A stretch of DNA of 64,000 nt from Actinomycetota bacterium (GCA_005884575.1 VAWW01000055.1:1-64000), one strand, 5' to 3'. Positions 53,037-62,364 are shown, counted from the stretch's first letter. Translations and numbers: made by a program. The notes: generated by a model from the letters alone, not told the origin.

Positions 53037-54230
53037 GTGGTGCGGTTACTCACCGTGACGGAGGCCCAGGAGCGTGTCCTGGAGCGAGTCCGGACGCTGC
53101 CGCTGGAGCCGGTGCCGATCGCCGAGGCCGCCGGCCGCGTGCTCGGCGAAGACGCTCGCGCGCTCGTCGACCTGCCGCCGTTCGAGAGCTCGGCGATGGA
53201 CGGATTCGCGGTGCGTGCAGCGGACCTGCCTGGACGCCTTCCCGTCGTCGAACACATCGCCGCCGGCCGACCCGCGACGGGGCCGCTCGGTCCGGGCGAG
53301 TCGATGGGCATCGCGACCGGCGGCGTCGTCCCCGCGGGCGCCGATGCCGTCGTCCCCGTCGAGTATGTTGTCCATCATGACAACGACATTGTCGTTGACG
53401 AGGCTCCTGAGCCTGGTGCGAACGTTCGCCCACGCGGCGGCGACCTGCGTGCGGGCGAGGTCGTCGTCCCTGCCGGAGTGCGGCTCGGCGCCGCCGCCGT
53501 CGGGGCGCTTGCCGCGGCGGGCGTGGCCGAGGTCCACTGCGCACGCCGTCCGCGGGTCGCCGTGCTCACGACGGGGACCGAGCTCGCGCGGCCGGGGGAA
53601 CCTCTCGCCGCCGGCCAGGTCTACGAGGCGAACGGGACGATGCTCGCGGCCGCGGTCGCCTCCGCGGGCGGCGACATCGAGCTCCTGCCGGCGGTCGAAG
53701 ACACCGAGGAGGCGCACCGGCGCTCGCTCGAGCGCGGGCTGACCACGGACGTCCTCGTCACCTCGGGCGGCGTCTCGGTCGGACCGCACGATCTCGTCCG
53801 CCGGATCGAGGCCGAGCTCGGCGTCGAGGAGATCTTCTGGCGTGTGGCCGTCAAGCCGGGGAAGCCGGTGTCGTTCGGCGTGCGCGGGGAGACGCTGGTC
53901 TTCGGCCTGCCGGGCAACCCCGTGTCGTCGCTCGTCGGCTTCGAGCTCTTCGTTCGACCTGCGCTGCTCGCGCTCCAGGGTCTCGCCTCGCCGCTCCCGC
54001 GCCTGGAGCGGGGGCGGCTCGCGAAGAGCGTGCGCCGGAACCCCGCCCGGGACGAGCTAATCCGGGCGCGCTCCCGCCTGGACCCGGACGGCATCGTGCT
54101 CGAGCCGCTCGAGGGACAGGAGTCGCACATGATCGCCCGCGCGGCGCTGGCCGACGCGCTCGTGCTCGCGCCGATGGGCGAGGGCGAGCTCGAGGTCGGC
54201 GAACCGGTCGCCTACCTGCCGCTTCGGTAG
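53037..54230 (+). CDS. moeA: Molybdopterin molybdenumtransferase MoeA
   Basis: A 397-residue MoeA, which inserts molybdate into adenylylated molybdopterin. Seen: PPFESSAMDGFAVRAAD, ATGGVVPAGADAVVPVE, VLTTGTELARPGEPL, TSGGVSVGPHD and FGLPGNPVSSLVGFELFV. Start codon choice is open: tandem GTG at 53037 and 53040, or ATG 53013, which would overlap the kinase start codon. The sulfite-oxidase-family enzyme at 4.8 kb is a possible consumer of the cofactor. No other moa or moe gene is nearby. Confidence 0.92.
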   Translation: MVRLLTVTEAQERVLERVRTLPLEPVPIAEAAGRVLGEDARALVDLPPFESSAMDGFAVRAADLPGRLPVVEHIAAGRPATGPLGPGESMGIATGGVVPAGADAVVPVEYVVHHDNDIVVDEAPEPGANVRPRGGDLRAGEVVVPAGVRLGAAAVGALAAAGVAEVHCARRPRVAVLTTGTELARPGEPLAAGQVYEANGTMLAAAVASAGGDIELLPAVEDTEEAHRRSLERGLTTDVLVTSGGVSVGPHDLVRRIEAELGVEEIFWRVAVKPGKPVSFGVRGETLVFGLPGNPVSSLVGFELFVRPALLALQGLASPLPRLERGRLAKSVRRNPARDELIRARSRLDPDGIVLEPLEGQESHMIARAALADALVLAPMGEGELEVGEPVAYLPLR

Positions 54231-54233
54231 GGC

Positions 54234-54938
54234 TCAGCCCCGTGCGGCGGCCTGCGTCGAGACGGCCGAGAATGCATCGCCGCCGCGCGGCTCCACGCGG
54301 ACGAGCTTCGCGTAGACGATGTAGCGGTGGCTGGCGAAGAACCGCGGGTGGCACGCCTGGAGCTCGAGCTGCTCGCGCTTCGGCGAGCGGAGAACGGAGA
54401 GGTCGCTGGCGGTGACGATCCGGTGCTTCGTCGCGCGGTCGACGAACGTCGCGTACGGCAACTCGATCTCGATCGCGTCTCCGGCCCGGATCGCGTCGAT
54501 GTGCGCGAACGGCGCGAGGTACGTCGTCCGGTGTCCGGCGACGTAGACGAGGCGGTTCTCGCCGGGCATGAACGTGCGCAGGTCGCGGCCCGGGCCCTTC
54601 GTCAGCGTGTCGTGGTCGGTGCCGTTGACGAGAACCATGTCGAGTCCGACGCGGTCGATCTTGATCCGGCCGATGGCCGACCCGCGCTTCATCGACTGGC
54701 GAAAGGCCGTCGCCTCCCGCCGGATCGTGCGGCGCTCCGCCGCGAGGTTCGTCCGCAGCGGCGCCGGCCGGTAGTCGGAGACGAGGTGCTTGTACGAATC
54801 CGCGAGCTTGCCCTGCTGCCAGTGCGTGTAGAGGGCGGTGAAGGGATCCTGCCAGCGCCAGACCAGCACGGCCCACCCGAGCGTGAGGACGCCGGCCACG
54901 ATCATGAGCGTGCCGAGGATCCGGGCAGCGCGCCGCAT
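54234..54938 (-). CDS. Sortase, class E-like
   Basis: A 234-residue membrane-anchored sortase. One N-terminal helix (residues 9-30) precedes a linker and the sortase barrel with catalytic His in YVAGHRTTYLAPF (about 136), Cys in LQACHPRFFASHR (about 195) and the following Arg. The CHPRF context fits class E, common in actinobacteria, rather than class A. Substrates with sorting motifs were not identified in the window. The ATG shares a base with the M28 peptidase stop (TGATG). Confidence 0.86.
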   Translation of the reverse strand: MRRAARILGTLMIVAGVLTLGWAVLVWRWQDPFTALYTHWQQGKLADSYKHLVSDYRPAPLRTNLAAERRTIRREATAFRQSMKRGSAIGRIKIDRVGLDMVLVNGTDHDTLTKGPGRDLRTFMPGENRLVYVAGHRTTYLAPFAHIDAIRAGDAIEIELPYATFVDRATKHRIVTASDLSVLRSPKREQLELQACHPRFFASHRYIVYAKLVRVEPRGGDAFSAVSTQAAARG

Positions 54939-56833
54939 CAGCTTTCTAACGCGCTGCGCTCGGTCTCCGATGCGCGGCGGGCCTGCGCGGGCACCAGCAA
55001 ACGGCGGAGGACGGAGCGGATCGGCCCCCGGCGCCCGCGCTCGAGTGCATCGGGGTAGGGCGCGTACCGGCCGACGACGAGCACGACGAGCTGCGCGGCA
55101 CCGGCGAGGAAGCCGAGCCCGATCACGAAGGCGGGAAACGGCGCATAGCCGAGCGCGAACAGCTCCGCGACGTACCAGGGCGCTTCGAGGCCGAGTCCGT
55201 AGCGGGCACCGAATGACCAGAGCAGGAGCAGCGGCCCGGCGAACCCCGCGAGCAGCACGGCGAGACGTATCCACGCCGGTTGCGCGCGCACCTGCGGGAG
55301 CCAGAGCCAGATGTGCAAGGCCGGGAGGACGAAGACGAGAGCGAACGGATTCGTGGCGACGACGAGGAGCGCGGCGACGCCGAGCGCCAGCAGCGCACCC
55401 GTGTGCCCGGCGAGTTCCTCCTCGATCCGAACCGTGCGGCGCGGGAGCAGCCGGTCGCGGGAGACGAACCAGCCCACGATCATCAGCGCGACCAGACCGA
55501 GGATCCCTGCCGCGGGCCAGTGTTGGACTCCCGTACCCGCGATCGCCGGCGGCCGCGGCGCGCCCTGGGGCCAAACCCCGAGGACCGCGAACAGGAAGAA
55601 GACCGCCCCGCTCCAGAGCCAGAACCCGAGCCGGCTGCGGTAGCTCCGCAGTGCGGGCGCGACCGGCAGGCGCCGCCGGCGGCAACGGGCGAATAGATCG
55701 ACGACCGCTGCGAAGTACGGCAGGAGCGCGGCGATGAGGACGAGCTCGACGGCCCACCCGCGGATGATGCGCGGGCCGAGATAGACGTAGCTCGAGGTTC
55801 CCTGCGCGAGGTCGAGCCCCTGGTCGAGTGCATCGAGGACGTTCTGTGCCGACCGGCCCAGCTGGCCGAGGCGCAGCAGATCGAGCCGCAGGGGGGTGTC
55901 TGAGAACGCGTCCGGCGGCCGGTCGCCGGCCGAGGTGACGGTGACCGCGGGAATCCCGCGCGCGACGAACGGCGCCTGGCCATAGAGGCTGAACGGGAAG
56001 CCGAGGTCGATCAGCTGCCGGAGGGCGCTCGGTCGTTCCGGCTGGTGCCCGGTCTCCTGCTGGATCTGCGCGGCGACCGTCTCGACGAGCGACGCGGCCG
56101 GCGAGCGCGGCGTGTCGCCCGCGAACTCGAGGCGGGGCGCGCCCGTCGAGGCGATCGAGTCGAGATCCAGCACGGCGATGACTCCGTCCCGGTAGGGCGA
56201 GTGCGCGGCGAAATGGGCCGCGCCGAGGTTCCCGTAGGCACCGCCGTCGGTGGAGAGGAAGATGATGGTGAAGATTGGCTGCACCCGCGCGCGCGATGCG
56301 CCGCCGGTCGCCGTCGCGCCCGGGTTGGCGTAGGCACGCGCGAGCTCGACCAGTGCGGCCGTTCCGGACGCGTTGTCGTTCGCGCCCGGCCCCGCTCCGG
56401 CGTTGTCCCGGTGCGCCATCACGACGATCGCCCGTTGCGAACGGCCCGGGGCGATCGCGAGCAGATTCACGAGCGGCACCTTCCCGAGCCCTGGAACGTC
56501 GGCCCGGAAGCGCTCCGCCTGCGTCGTGAACCCGTAGGGCGAGAGCTGTTCCGAGAACCAGCGCTCGGCACCGAGCGCGGTCGCCGTTCCCGGGACCCGG
56601 TTCGGGTAGCTCTGGGCCAGCTCGGTCGCGAGCTCGAGCGCCGCCGTGCGGTCGAAAGCCGGCGGGAGGTTGGGCGGCGGCAGCGGCGTCGGTCGTGCAA
56701 CGCTGAACGCGGCGAGCAGGAGCGGCAGCGCCACGAGCAGCCAGGTCCCGCGGTACAGCCGCCCGTTGACGGGGCGCTGGAGTGAGCCCCGTCGCGGCCG
56801 GCGACGCTCCCGGGGTGGGGGGACGGCCGCCAT
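54938..56833 (-). CDS. Membrane M28-family metallopeptidase
   Basis: A 631-residue protein: a basic N-tail, one membrane helix (about 30-48), an extracellular M28 zinc-peptidase domain (about 60-340) with VVMAHRDNAGAGPGANDNASG and IFLSTDGGAYGNLGAAHF, then roughly seven to eight membrane helices in the C-terminal 270 residues. The metal ligands His and Asp are in place, while the usual Glu-Glu pair is replaced by Thr-Asp. The role may be peptide turnover at the cell surface. A minus-strand TACTAT box lies 9 bases before ATG 56833. Confidence 0.83.
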   Translation of the reverse strand: MAAVPPPRERRRPRRGSLQRPVNGRLYRGTWLLVALPLLLAAFSVARPTPLPPPNLPPAFDRTAALELATELAQSYPNRVPGTATALGAERWFSEQLSPYGFTTQAERFRADVPGLGKVPLVNLLAIAPGRSQRAIVVMAHRDNAGAGPGANDNASGTAALVELARAYANPGATATGGASRARVQPIFTIIFLSTDGGAYGNLGAAHFAAHSPYRDGVIAVLDLDSIASTGAPRLEFAGDTPRSPAASLVETVAAQIQQETGHQPERPSALRQLIDLGFPFSLYGQAPFVARGIPAVTVTSAGDRPPDAFSDTPLRLDLLRLGQLGRSAQNVLDALDQGLDLAQGTSSYVYLGPRIIRGWAVELVLIAALLPYFAAVVDLFARCRRRRLPVAPALRSYRSRLGFWLWSGAVFFLFAVLGVWPQGAPRPPAIAGTGVQHWPAAGILGLVALMIVGWFVSRDRLLPRRTVRIEEELAGHTGALLALGVAALLVVATNPFALVFVLPALHIWLWLPQVRAQPAWIRLAVLLAGFAGPLLLLWSFGARYGLGLEAPWYVAELFALGYAPFPAFVIGLGFLAGAAQLVVLVVGRYAPYPDALERGRRGPIRSVLRRLLVPAQARRASETERSALES

Positions 56834-56841
56834 GGCAGGGC

Positions 56842-56848
56842 TATAGTA
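56842..56848. promoter_or_regulatory. Overlapping divergent -10 boxes
   Basis: The symmetric CTATAGTAG stretch gives plus-strand TATAGT (56842-56847) and minus-strand TACTAT (56848-56843). The minus box is 9 bases before the M28 ATG (leaderless), while the plus box leaves a ~32-nt leader with GGGAGGGAA before the response-regulator GTG. Confidence 0.5.
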
Positions 56849-56886
56849 GGCGGGAGGGAACACGGACGGCAGGCCCGCAGACTCGA

Positions 56887-57588
56887 GTGCAAGAACCCGC
56901 GACCATCCTGCTCGTCGACGACGAGGACGCCGTCCAGAAGCTTCTCGCCTATCCCCTGGAACACGAGGGCTACCGGGTCGTGCAGGCACGCGACGGCGAG
57001 GAGGCGCTCGAGCGGTTCGCGTCCGAGCAGGTCGACCTCGTCGTGCTCGACATCATGCTTCCCCGGCTCGACGGGCTCGAGGTCTGCAAGCGTCTGCGGG
57101 CCCGGAGCACGGTGCCGATCATCATGCTGACCGCCCGCGACGACGAGCTGGACAAGGTCGTCGGCCTCGAGCTCGGCGCCGACGACTACATCACGAAGCC
57201 CTTCTCGATCCGTGAGTTCCGCAGCCGGGTACGGGCGCTCCTGCGACGGGCCGCGATCTCGCCGCGCGCCGACGGCGCCGACGAGGAGATCCTGGGCCTG
57301 GACGGACTGCGGATCGACGTCGGCAAGCGCACGGTCGAGCTCCGGGGCGAGCCCGTCCGGCTGACGTACGTCGAGTTCGAGCTCCTGCGGACGGTGGCCG
57401 CGCGGCCGGGCCGGGTCTTCACGCGCCAGATGCTGCTGGAGGCGCTCTGGGGCGACTCCGCGTATCGCGAGCCGCGCACGATCGACGTCCACGTCCGGCA
57501 TCTGCGGGAGAAGCTCGAGCGCGACTCGCGGGCGCCCGAGTTCATCGAGACCGTGCGCGGAGTCGGCTACCGCTTCCGCGACCGCTGA
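56887..57588 (+). CDS. OmpR/PhoB-family response regulator
   Basis: A 233-residue regulator. The receiver has ILLVDDEDAVQKLL, VVLDIMLPRLDG (phospho-Asp), IIMLTARDDE and YITKPFSIRE; the C-terminal winged helix has VRLTYVEFELLRTVAARPG and TIDVHVRHLREKLE with GVGYRF at the end. The GTG at 56887 removes an upstream in-frame stretch that overlaps the divergent peptidase start. It is followed 4 bp later by its kinase. Confidence 0.94.
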   Translation: MQEPATILLVDDEDAVQKLLAYPLEHEGYRVVQARDGEEALERFASEQVDLVVLDIMLPRLDGLEVCKRLRARSTVPIIMLTARDDELDKVVGLELGADDYITKPFSIREFRSRVRALLRRAAISPRADGADEEILGLDGLRIDVGKRTVELRGEPVRLTYVEFELLRTVAARPGRVFTRQMLLEALWGDSAYREPRTIDVHVRHLREKLERDSRAPEFIETVRGVGYRFRDR

Positions 57589-57592
57589 CGGC

Positions 57593-58984
57593 ATGAATCC
57601 GTTCCGGAGCGTCGGCGCGCGCCTCAGCTTCGCACTCGCGGTCGTCGTGGCGGCTGCGCTTGCGATCGTCTACGTCGCGCTCGTGCCGACGCTCGAGCGC
57701 CGACTCGTGAACGCTAAGGTCGCGCAGCTTCGGAGCGCGGCTCCCGGTCTCCGGACGCAGCTCGCCGAGGCCGACTTGACGTCGGTCGACTTCGTCACGA
57801 ACGCCGCGGTGAGCGCGAACGCGCGCGTCGTCCTCTTTACCCCGCTCACCCAGTCGCCGCGCACGCTGAACGTCTTCGCCGACTCGCTGCAGGGACGGAA
57901 CGCGTCGGACGTGGAGAACGATCCGATCGCGCTCGCCGCGTCGACGTCGCTCGCCCCGCGGAGTGGAACCGTCGAGCGCGGCGACGAGCGGTTCGCCGAG
58001 GCCGCGGTGCCGGTGAGGTCGGACGGGAGCGTGTTGCTCCTGACGTCGTCGCTCCACGACGCTCTCTCGTACGTGCACCTCGTCCAGCGGCGGCTGATCG
58101 CAGCCGGCCTGATCGCCCTCGTCGCCTCGGTCCTCCTGGGGTTCGGCGCCGCGTCGGTCTTTGCGCGCCGGATCAAGCGGCTCGAGCGCGCTGCGGACCG
58201 GATCGCCGGCGGCGATTTCTTGGAGCCCGTCGTGGATCACGGCAGCGACGAGCTCGGCGAGCTCGCGCGGGCGTTCGACCGGATGCGCGCACGGCTCGCC
58301 CGCCTCGACGACGCCCGGCGCGCCTTCATCGCGAACGCGTCGCACGAGCTGCGGACGCCCTTGTTCTCGCTCGGCGGCTTCCTCGAGCTGCTGCAGGACG
58401 AGGACCTCGACCCGGCGACGCGCCGCGAGTTCCTGACCACCATGTCCGAGCAGGTCGAGCGGCTGACGAAGCTGGCGACCGATCTCCTCGACCTGTCACG
58501 GCTCGACGCGGGTCGCCTGCGGATCGACCGGGAACCGGTCGAGCTCGCGCCGCTCGCGCAGCTGCTCGTGGACGAGTTCAGCGCCGTCGCGCGCGCCGGC
58601 GGGCATCCGCTCGAGGCGATCGTCGAAGAGGACGCCGTCGCGCTCGCGGACCCGGAGCGCACCGTGCAGATCGGCCGGATCCTCGTCGAGAACGCGCTGA
58701 AGCACACCCCGCCCGGAACGCCGGTCCGCGTCGTCGCCCGTGCCCCGGCCGAGCTCGCGGTCGAGGACGAGGGCTCGGGCATTCCGGAGAGTCAGGTGGG
58801 CGAGGTGTTCGAGCGCTTCACCCGCCTCGACGGCGCGCTCGCTTCGGGCAGCGGCCTCGGCTTGGCGATCGCGAGCGAGCTGGCGGACGTAATGGGCGGC
58901 TCGATCCGCCTCGAATCGGAGTCGGGGACGGTCTTCGCCTTGGTGCTACCGGTCGCCGCGCGTGACCGGCTCGCAATCCGGTGA
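57593..58984 (+). CDS. Sensor histidine kinase
   Basis: A 463-residue membrane kinase: helix 1 (about 10-32), an extracellular sensor of ~125 residues, helix 2 (about 160-182), HAMP, HisKA with the phospho-His in NASHELRTPLFS (about 249) and HATPase with ILVENALKHTPPG (N), VEDEGSGIPES (G1) and GSGLGLAIASEL (G2). It pairs with the upstream OmpR-type regulator. Signal unknown; the downstream HtrA suggests envelope stress. Confidence 0.93.
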   Translation: MNPFRSVGARLSFALAVVVAAALAIVYVALVPTLERRLVNAKVAQLRSAAPGLRTQLAEADLTSVDFVTNAAVSANARVVLFTPLTQSPRTLNVFADSLQGRNASDVENDPIALAASTSLAPRSGTVERGDERFAEAAVPVRSDGSVLLLTSSLHDALSYVHLVQRRLIAAGLIALVASVLLGFGAASVFARRIKRLERAADRIAGGDFLEPVVDHGSDELGELARAFDRMRARLARLDDARRAFIANASHELRTPLFSLGGFLELLQDEDLDPATRREFLTTMSEQVERLTKLATDLLDLSRLDAGRLRIDREPVELAPLAQLLVDEFSAVARAGGHPLEAIVEEDAVALADPERTVQIGRILVENALKHTPPGTPVRVVARAPAELAVEDEGSGIPESQVGEVFERFTRLDGALASGSGLGLAIASELADVMGGSIRLESESGTVFALVLPVAARDRLAIR

Positions 58985-59018
58985 GCCACCGACTCGCATA
59001 AAGCACGTGAAAACGGTC

Positions 59019-59035
59019 GTGTCCGAAACGGACAC
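59019..59035 (+). terminator. Hairpin after the histidine kinase
   Basis: GTGTCCG-AAA-CGGACAC is a perfect 7-bp inverted repeat 34 bp past the kinase stop, followed by TTTCGG. It could terminate the two-component operon, or serve as an operator upstream of htrA. Confidence 0.45.
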
Positions 59036-59058
59036 TTTCGGCGACACGGCGAAGGATG

Positions 59059-59070
59059 GAACATATGTTC
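59059..59070. promoter_or_regulatory. LexA-like (SOS) box upstream of the HtrA gene
   Basis: GAACATATGTTC is a perfect 12-bp palindrome, in the context TGGAACATATGTTCGA. It fits the Gram-positive and actinobacterial LexA pattern CGAAC-N4-GTTCG at all but the first base. It lies 54 bp before the HtrA ATG, and a TTGACG -35-like hexamer follows (59077-59082). Binding by LexA is inference. Confidence 0.5.
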
Positions 59071-59123
59071 GATGGATTGACGAATCGACATGCGTTGGCG
59101 GCGTTGGACGGAGCTACGGCCGT

Positions 59124-60416
59124 ATGACGGCGTCTCCACAAAGCCAACGAACTCCTGGCCGAGCGGCCGCATCCGCGCTAGCTACAGTGGCTCGGGCGCC
59201 GATGCGCTCGTCCTTCCTCCCTGTCTCGCTCGTCTCTGCCGTCGCCGGCGCCGCTCTCGTCCTCGGGGTGGGCGCAGCCTTCGGGCTCTTCGACCGCAGC
59301 ACCTCGAAGACGGTCGTCGTCGCGCCGCAGCCGCAGCCCGCGGCCAGCACGCCCGCGACCGCGCGCTCGACTGCGCCTCTGCCGGCGACCTTCGACGCGG
59401 CGCGGATCTACGCGCGGCGCTCGCCGGGCGTCGTAACGATCTTCTCCTACTTCGGCACCGACCCGAATGCCGACGCTGCGCAGGGCTCGGGCTTCGTCGT
59501 CTCTAGCGAGGGCGCGATCCTCACGGACGCGCACGTGATCACGAACGCCGGCTCGACCGTCGCGGGCCAGTCGGTCACGCCGGCCGACTCGATCTACGTC
59601 GAGTTCGGCGACCACGACCGGATCCCCGCTCGTATCGTCGGCTGGGACGTCTTCGACGACGTCGGCGTGCTGAAGGTCGATCCGAACGCGCACCCGCTCA
59701 CCGTTGTCCTGCTCGGCAACTCCTCGACTGTCGCCGTCGGCGAGCCCGTGGCGGCGATCGGGAGCCCGCTCGGCAACGAGAACTCGCTCGCCGTGGGCGT
59801 TGTCTCCGCGATCGGCCGCTCGATCCAGTCGCTCACCTCGCGCTACCAGCTGATCGACGCGATCCAGACCGACGCCGCGATCACCCACGGCAACTCCGGC
59901 GGCCCGCTCTTCGACTCGCGCGGCCGCGTGATCGGGATCAACGCGCAGATTCGGAGCCAGGCCGGTTCCGGCAACGACGCCGGTGTCGGCTTCGCGGTTC
60001 CGATTGACTCCGCGAAGCGCTCGATGAAGGAGCTGCTCGCCACGGGCCGGGTGCATTACGCGTACGTCGGGATCACGACCGAGGACGTGACTCCTTCGCT
60101 CGCGCGGCATCTCGGACTCTCGGTCCGGCACGGCGCGCTCGTCGATGCCGCCACCCCTGGCGGACCCGGCGCGAATGCCGGTCTCCGCGGCGGGGACGAG
60201 ACGATCCACTTCCAGGGCGCCACCGTTGTCAAGGGAGGCGACGTGATCACCGCGATCGACGGGATCCCGGTCGCGAGCGCCGACGATCTCGTCCGTGTTG
60301 TGAGCGAGCGGCTGCGTCCGGGCCAGGTCGCGACCTTCTCGATCGTCCGGGGCGGCAGTCGGAAGACGCTGCCCGTGAAGCTGACCGAGCGGCCGGGAAA
60401 TCCGCACACTCCGTAG
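59124..60416 (+). CDS. HtrA/DegP-type serine protease with PDZ domain
   Basis: A 430-residue membrane-anchored protease: one helix (about 28-50), a trypsin-like domain with His in LTDAHVITN, Asp in DDVGVLKVD and Ser in ITHGNSGGPLF, and one C-terminal PDZ domain (about 320-425). ATG 59124 is used (GGAG ten bases upstream); ATG 59202 would shorten the cytoplasmic tail by 26 residues. It probably degrades misfolded exported proteins. It follows a two-component system, a common pairing. Confidence 0.92.
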   Translation: MTASPQSQRTPGRAAASALATVARAPMRSSFLPVSLVSAVAGAALVLGVGAAFGLFDRSTSKTVVVAPQPQPAASTPATARSTAPLPATFDAARIYARRSPGVVTIFSYFGTDPNADAAQGSGFVVSSEGAILTDAHVITNAGSTVAGQSVTPADSIYVEFGDHDRIPARIVGWDVFDDVGVLKVDPNAHPLTVVLLGNSSTVAVGEPVAAIGSPLGNENSLAVGVVSAIGRSIQSLTSRYQLIDAIQTDAAITHGNSGGPLFDSRGRVIGINAQIRSQAGSGNDAGVGFAVPIDSAKRSMKELLATGRVHYAYVGITTEDVTPSLARHLGLSVRHGALVDAATPGGPGANAGLRGGDETIHFQGATVVKGGDVITAIDGIPVASADDLVRVVSERLRPGQVATFSIVRGGSRKTLPVKLTERPGNPHTP

Positions 60417-60529
60417 TTCGGAGGTTCAGTAACTGGCTCGGCCGGGAATGAGCGTTGTGAGCATCCCCTTACAAGGGATCGGTAGAAATCGGCGGGTTTA
60501 CCCCGTCCAAACTCACGGTACGTATCCTC

Positions 60530-60994
60530 ATGGAGCCCTCCACCCCTAGCGGCGTGACCCGAGATCCGGGTGGCGGCGAGGCAAACGACGCGCGCGTCGT
60601 CCACCTGACGATCCCCGCGAAGGCGGAGTACATCACCCTCTGCCGGCTTGCCCTGACCGGCCTCGCCCGGGTGCGGCCGTTCACGGAGGAAGTGCTCGCA
60701 GACCTGAAGCTCGCGCTGACCGAGGCGGCGTCGAACTCGATCCGTCACGCCTACGGCAGGGACGAAGAAGGCCACGTCCAGATCGCATACGAGCTCCAAC
60801 CGGATCGGATCGCGATCGAGGTCGTCGACGATGGCGAGGGCTTCGACCCGGCGCTCGAGGGGGAAACCGGCGGCGACCTGACCGAGGGCGGTCTCGGGAT
60901 CGCGATCATCCGCTCGATCGCCGACGAGTTCGAGCTCGCGTCGCGCCCCGGCGTTCGCGGCTCGCGCCTGCGCTTCGTCAAGGTTCTCGCCTAG
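60530..60994 (+). CDS. RsbW/SpoIIAB-like anti-sigma factor kinase
   Basis: A 154-residue GHKL ATPase with LALTEAASNSIRHAYG (N box), VVDDGEGFDP (G1) and TEGGLGIAIIRSIADE (G2). Such proteins bind a SigB/SigF-type sigma factor or phosphorylate a STAS anti-antagonist, but neither gene is adjacent. The location between HtrA and the trehalose genes fits a general stress switch. The 113-bp upstream gap holds an imperfect hairpin near 60462-60480 and a GTTT..GGTAC-like pattern too weak to call. Confidence 0.86.
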   Translation: MEPSTPSGVTRDPGGGEANDARVVHLTIPAKAEYITLCRLALTGLARVRPFTEEVLADLKLALTEAASNSIRHAYGRDEEGHVQIAYELQPDRIAIEVVDDGEGFDPALEGETGGDLTEGGLGIAIIRSIADEFELASRPGVRGSRLRFVKVLA

Positions 60995-61058
60995 TAGCGA
61001 CCGGGCCACCCGCTATGGTGCCGGGCGCCCAGAGGCCCCCGACCCCCGCGCCTTCTCG

Positions 61059-62339
61059 ATGCTCCAGTCCGTCAACGTCGGTCACAAATCGCTTGCCGAT
61101 TACGCGACGATTGCGACGCGCGGTCTGATGGACGAGATCCTCCGGCTGGCGGAGCCGCTCGCGGGCAAGCGCGTCGTCCACCTGTCGGCGACGGCATTCG
61201 GGGGCGGCGTTGCCGAGATCAACTACACGCTGATCCCGCTGATGCAGAGCGCGGGGCTCGACACCGAGTGGCGCATCATCCACGGGCAGGACGAGTTCTT
61301 CAACGTCACGAAGACGATCCACAACGCGCTGCAGGGCAACCCGCAGGGTCTGACGCCCGAGCAGATCGAGATCTTCGAGCGCTACCAGGCGCTGAACGCC
61401 AAAGAGATCGATCCGAACGAGTACGACTACATGATCGTCCACGACCCTCAGCCGGTCGGGATGATCGACCACTTCGCCGGCAGCACCGCGAAGTGGATCT
61501 GGCGTGGGCACATCGACTTCTCGACCCCTAACTGGGACGTCTTCAACGTCCTGCTGCCGTCGATCAAGCGCTACGACGCGGTCATCTTCCACATGCACGA
61601 GTACGTGCCGAAGACCGACGGACTGCCGGAGTGCTACATCTGGCCGCCGGCGATCGACCCGCTCGCGCCGAAGAACATGGCGCTCAGCGCGGAGGACGCG
61701 GCCTACATCGTCGACCAGTTCGGGATCGACGTCGAGCGTCCGATGTTGACGCAGGTGTCGCGCTTCGACCCGTGGAAGGATCCGCTCGGCGTCATCGACG
61801 CGTATCGGATCGTCAAGGAGTCGTATCCGGACGTGCAGCTCGCGCTCGTCGGCTCGATGGCGCACGATGACCCGGAGGGCTGGGACTTCTACAACCAGAC
61901 GGTCGACTACGCCGCCGGCGATCCGGACATCTACATCCTCTCGAACCTGAACAACGTCGGCTCCGTCGAGGTGAACGCGTTCCAGGTGCACTCGGCCGCG
62001 GTGCTCCAGAAGTCGATCCGCGAGGGGTTCGGGCTGACGGTGTCGGAGGCGCTCTGGAAGTCGCGCCCGACGGTTGCCGGGAACGTCGGCGGGATCGTCA
62101 CGCAGATCCAGGACGGCCAGACCGGCTGGCTCGTCGACTCGTCCGCCGAGTGCGCCGAGGCGTGCCTGGAGATCCTGGCCGATCCGGGCATGGCCCGCGA
62201 CCGGGCCCGCGCGGGCAAGGAGTACGTGCGACGCCATTTCCTGACGCCGCGGCTGCTGCGCGACTGGCTCGTCCTCTTCAACCGGCTGATCGGAAACGAG
62301 ACGGACGCCGAGATCGACACCGTCGCCGCGGCGCGCTGA
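61059..62339 (+). CDS. treT: Trehalose synthase TreT (GT4)
   Basis: A 426-residue GT-B enzyme. It shows LADYATIATRGLMDEIL, HLSATAFGGGVAEINYTL, WRIIHGQDEFFNVTKTIHN and SIREGFGLTVSEALWKSRP (the Glu-x7-Glu motif). These match TreT, which makes trehalose from NDP-glucose and glucose. The ATG at 61059 follows a 64-bp gap with a TATGGT box at 61014-61019. It is followed by otsA, so the cell has two trehalose routes side by side. Confidence 0.88.
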   Translation: MLQSVNVGHKSLADYATIATRGLMDEILRLAEPLAGKRVVHLSATAFGGGVAEINYTLIPLMQSAGLDTEWRIIHGQDEFFNVTKTIHNALQGNPQGLTPEQIEIFERYQALNAKEIDPNEYDYMIVHDPQPVGMIDHFAGSTAKWIWRGHIDFSTPNWDVFNVLLPSIKRYDAVIFHMHEYVPKTDGLPECYIWPPAIDPLAPKNMALSAEDAAYIVDQFGIDVERPMLTQVSRFDPWKDPLGVIDAYRIVKESYPDVQLALVGSMAHDDPEGWDFYNQTVDYAAGDPDIYILSNLNNVGSVEVNAFQVHSAAVLQKSIREGFGLTVSEALWKSRPTVAGNVGGIVTQIQDGQTGWLVDSSAECAEACLEILADPGMARDRARAGKEYVRRHFLTPRLLRDWLVLFNRLIGNETDAEIDTVAAAR

Positions 62340-62364
62340 GTTTCCCGGCTCCCCGCCCGGGGAC

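Noticed and set aside
60490-60530. SigB/SigF-type promoter (GTTT..GGGTAT) before the RsbW-like gene
   Set aside because: GTTT is present but the downstream element reads GGTACGTAT with poor spacing; too weak to call.
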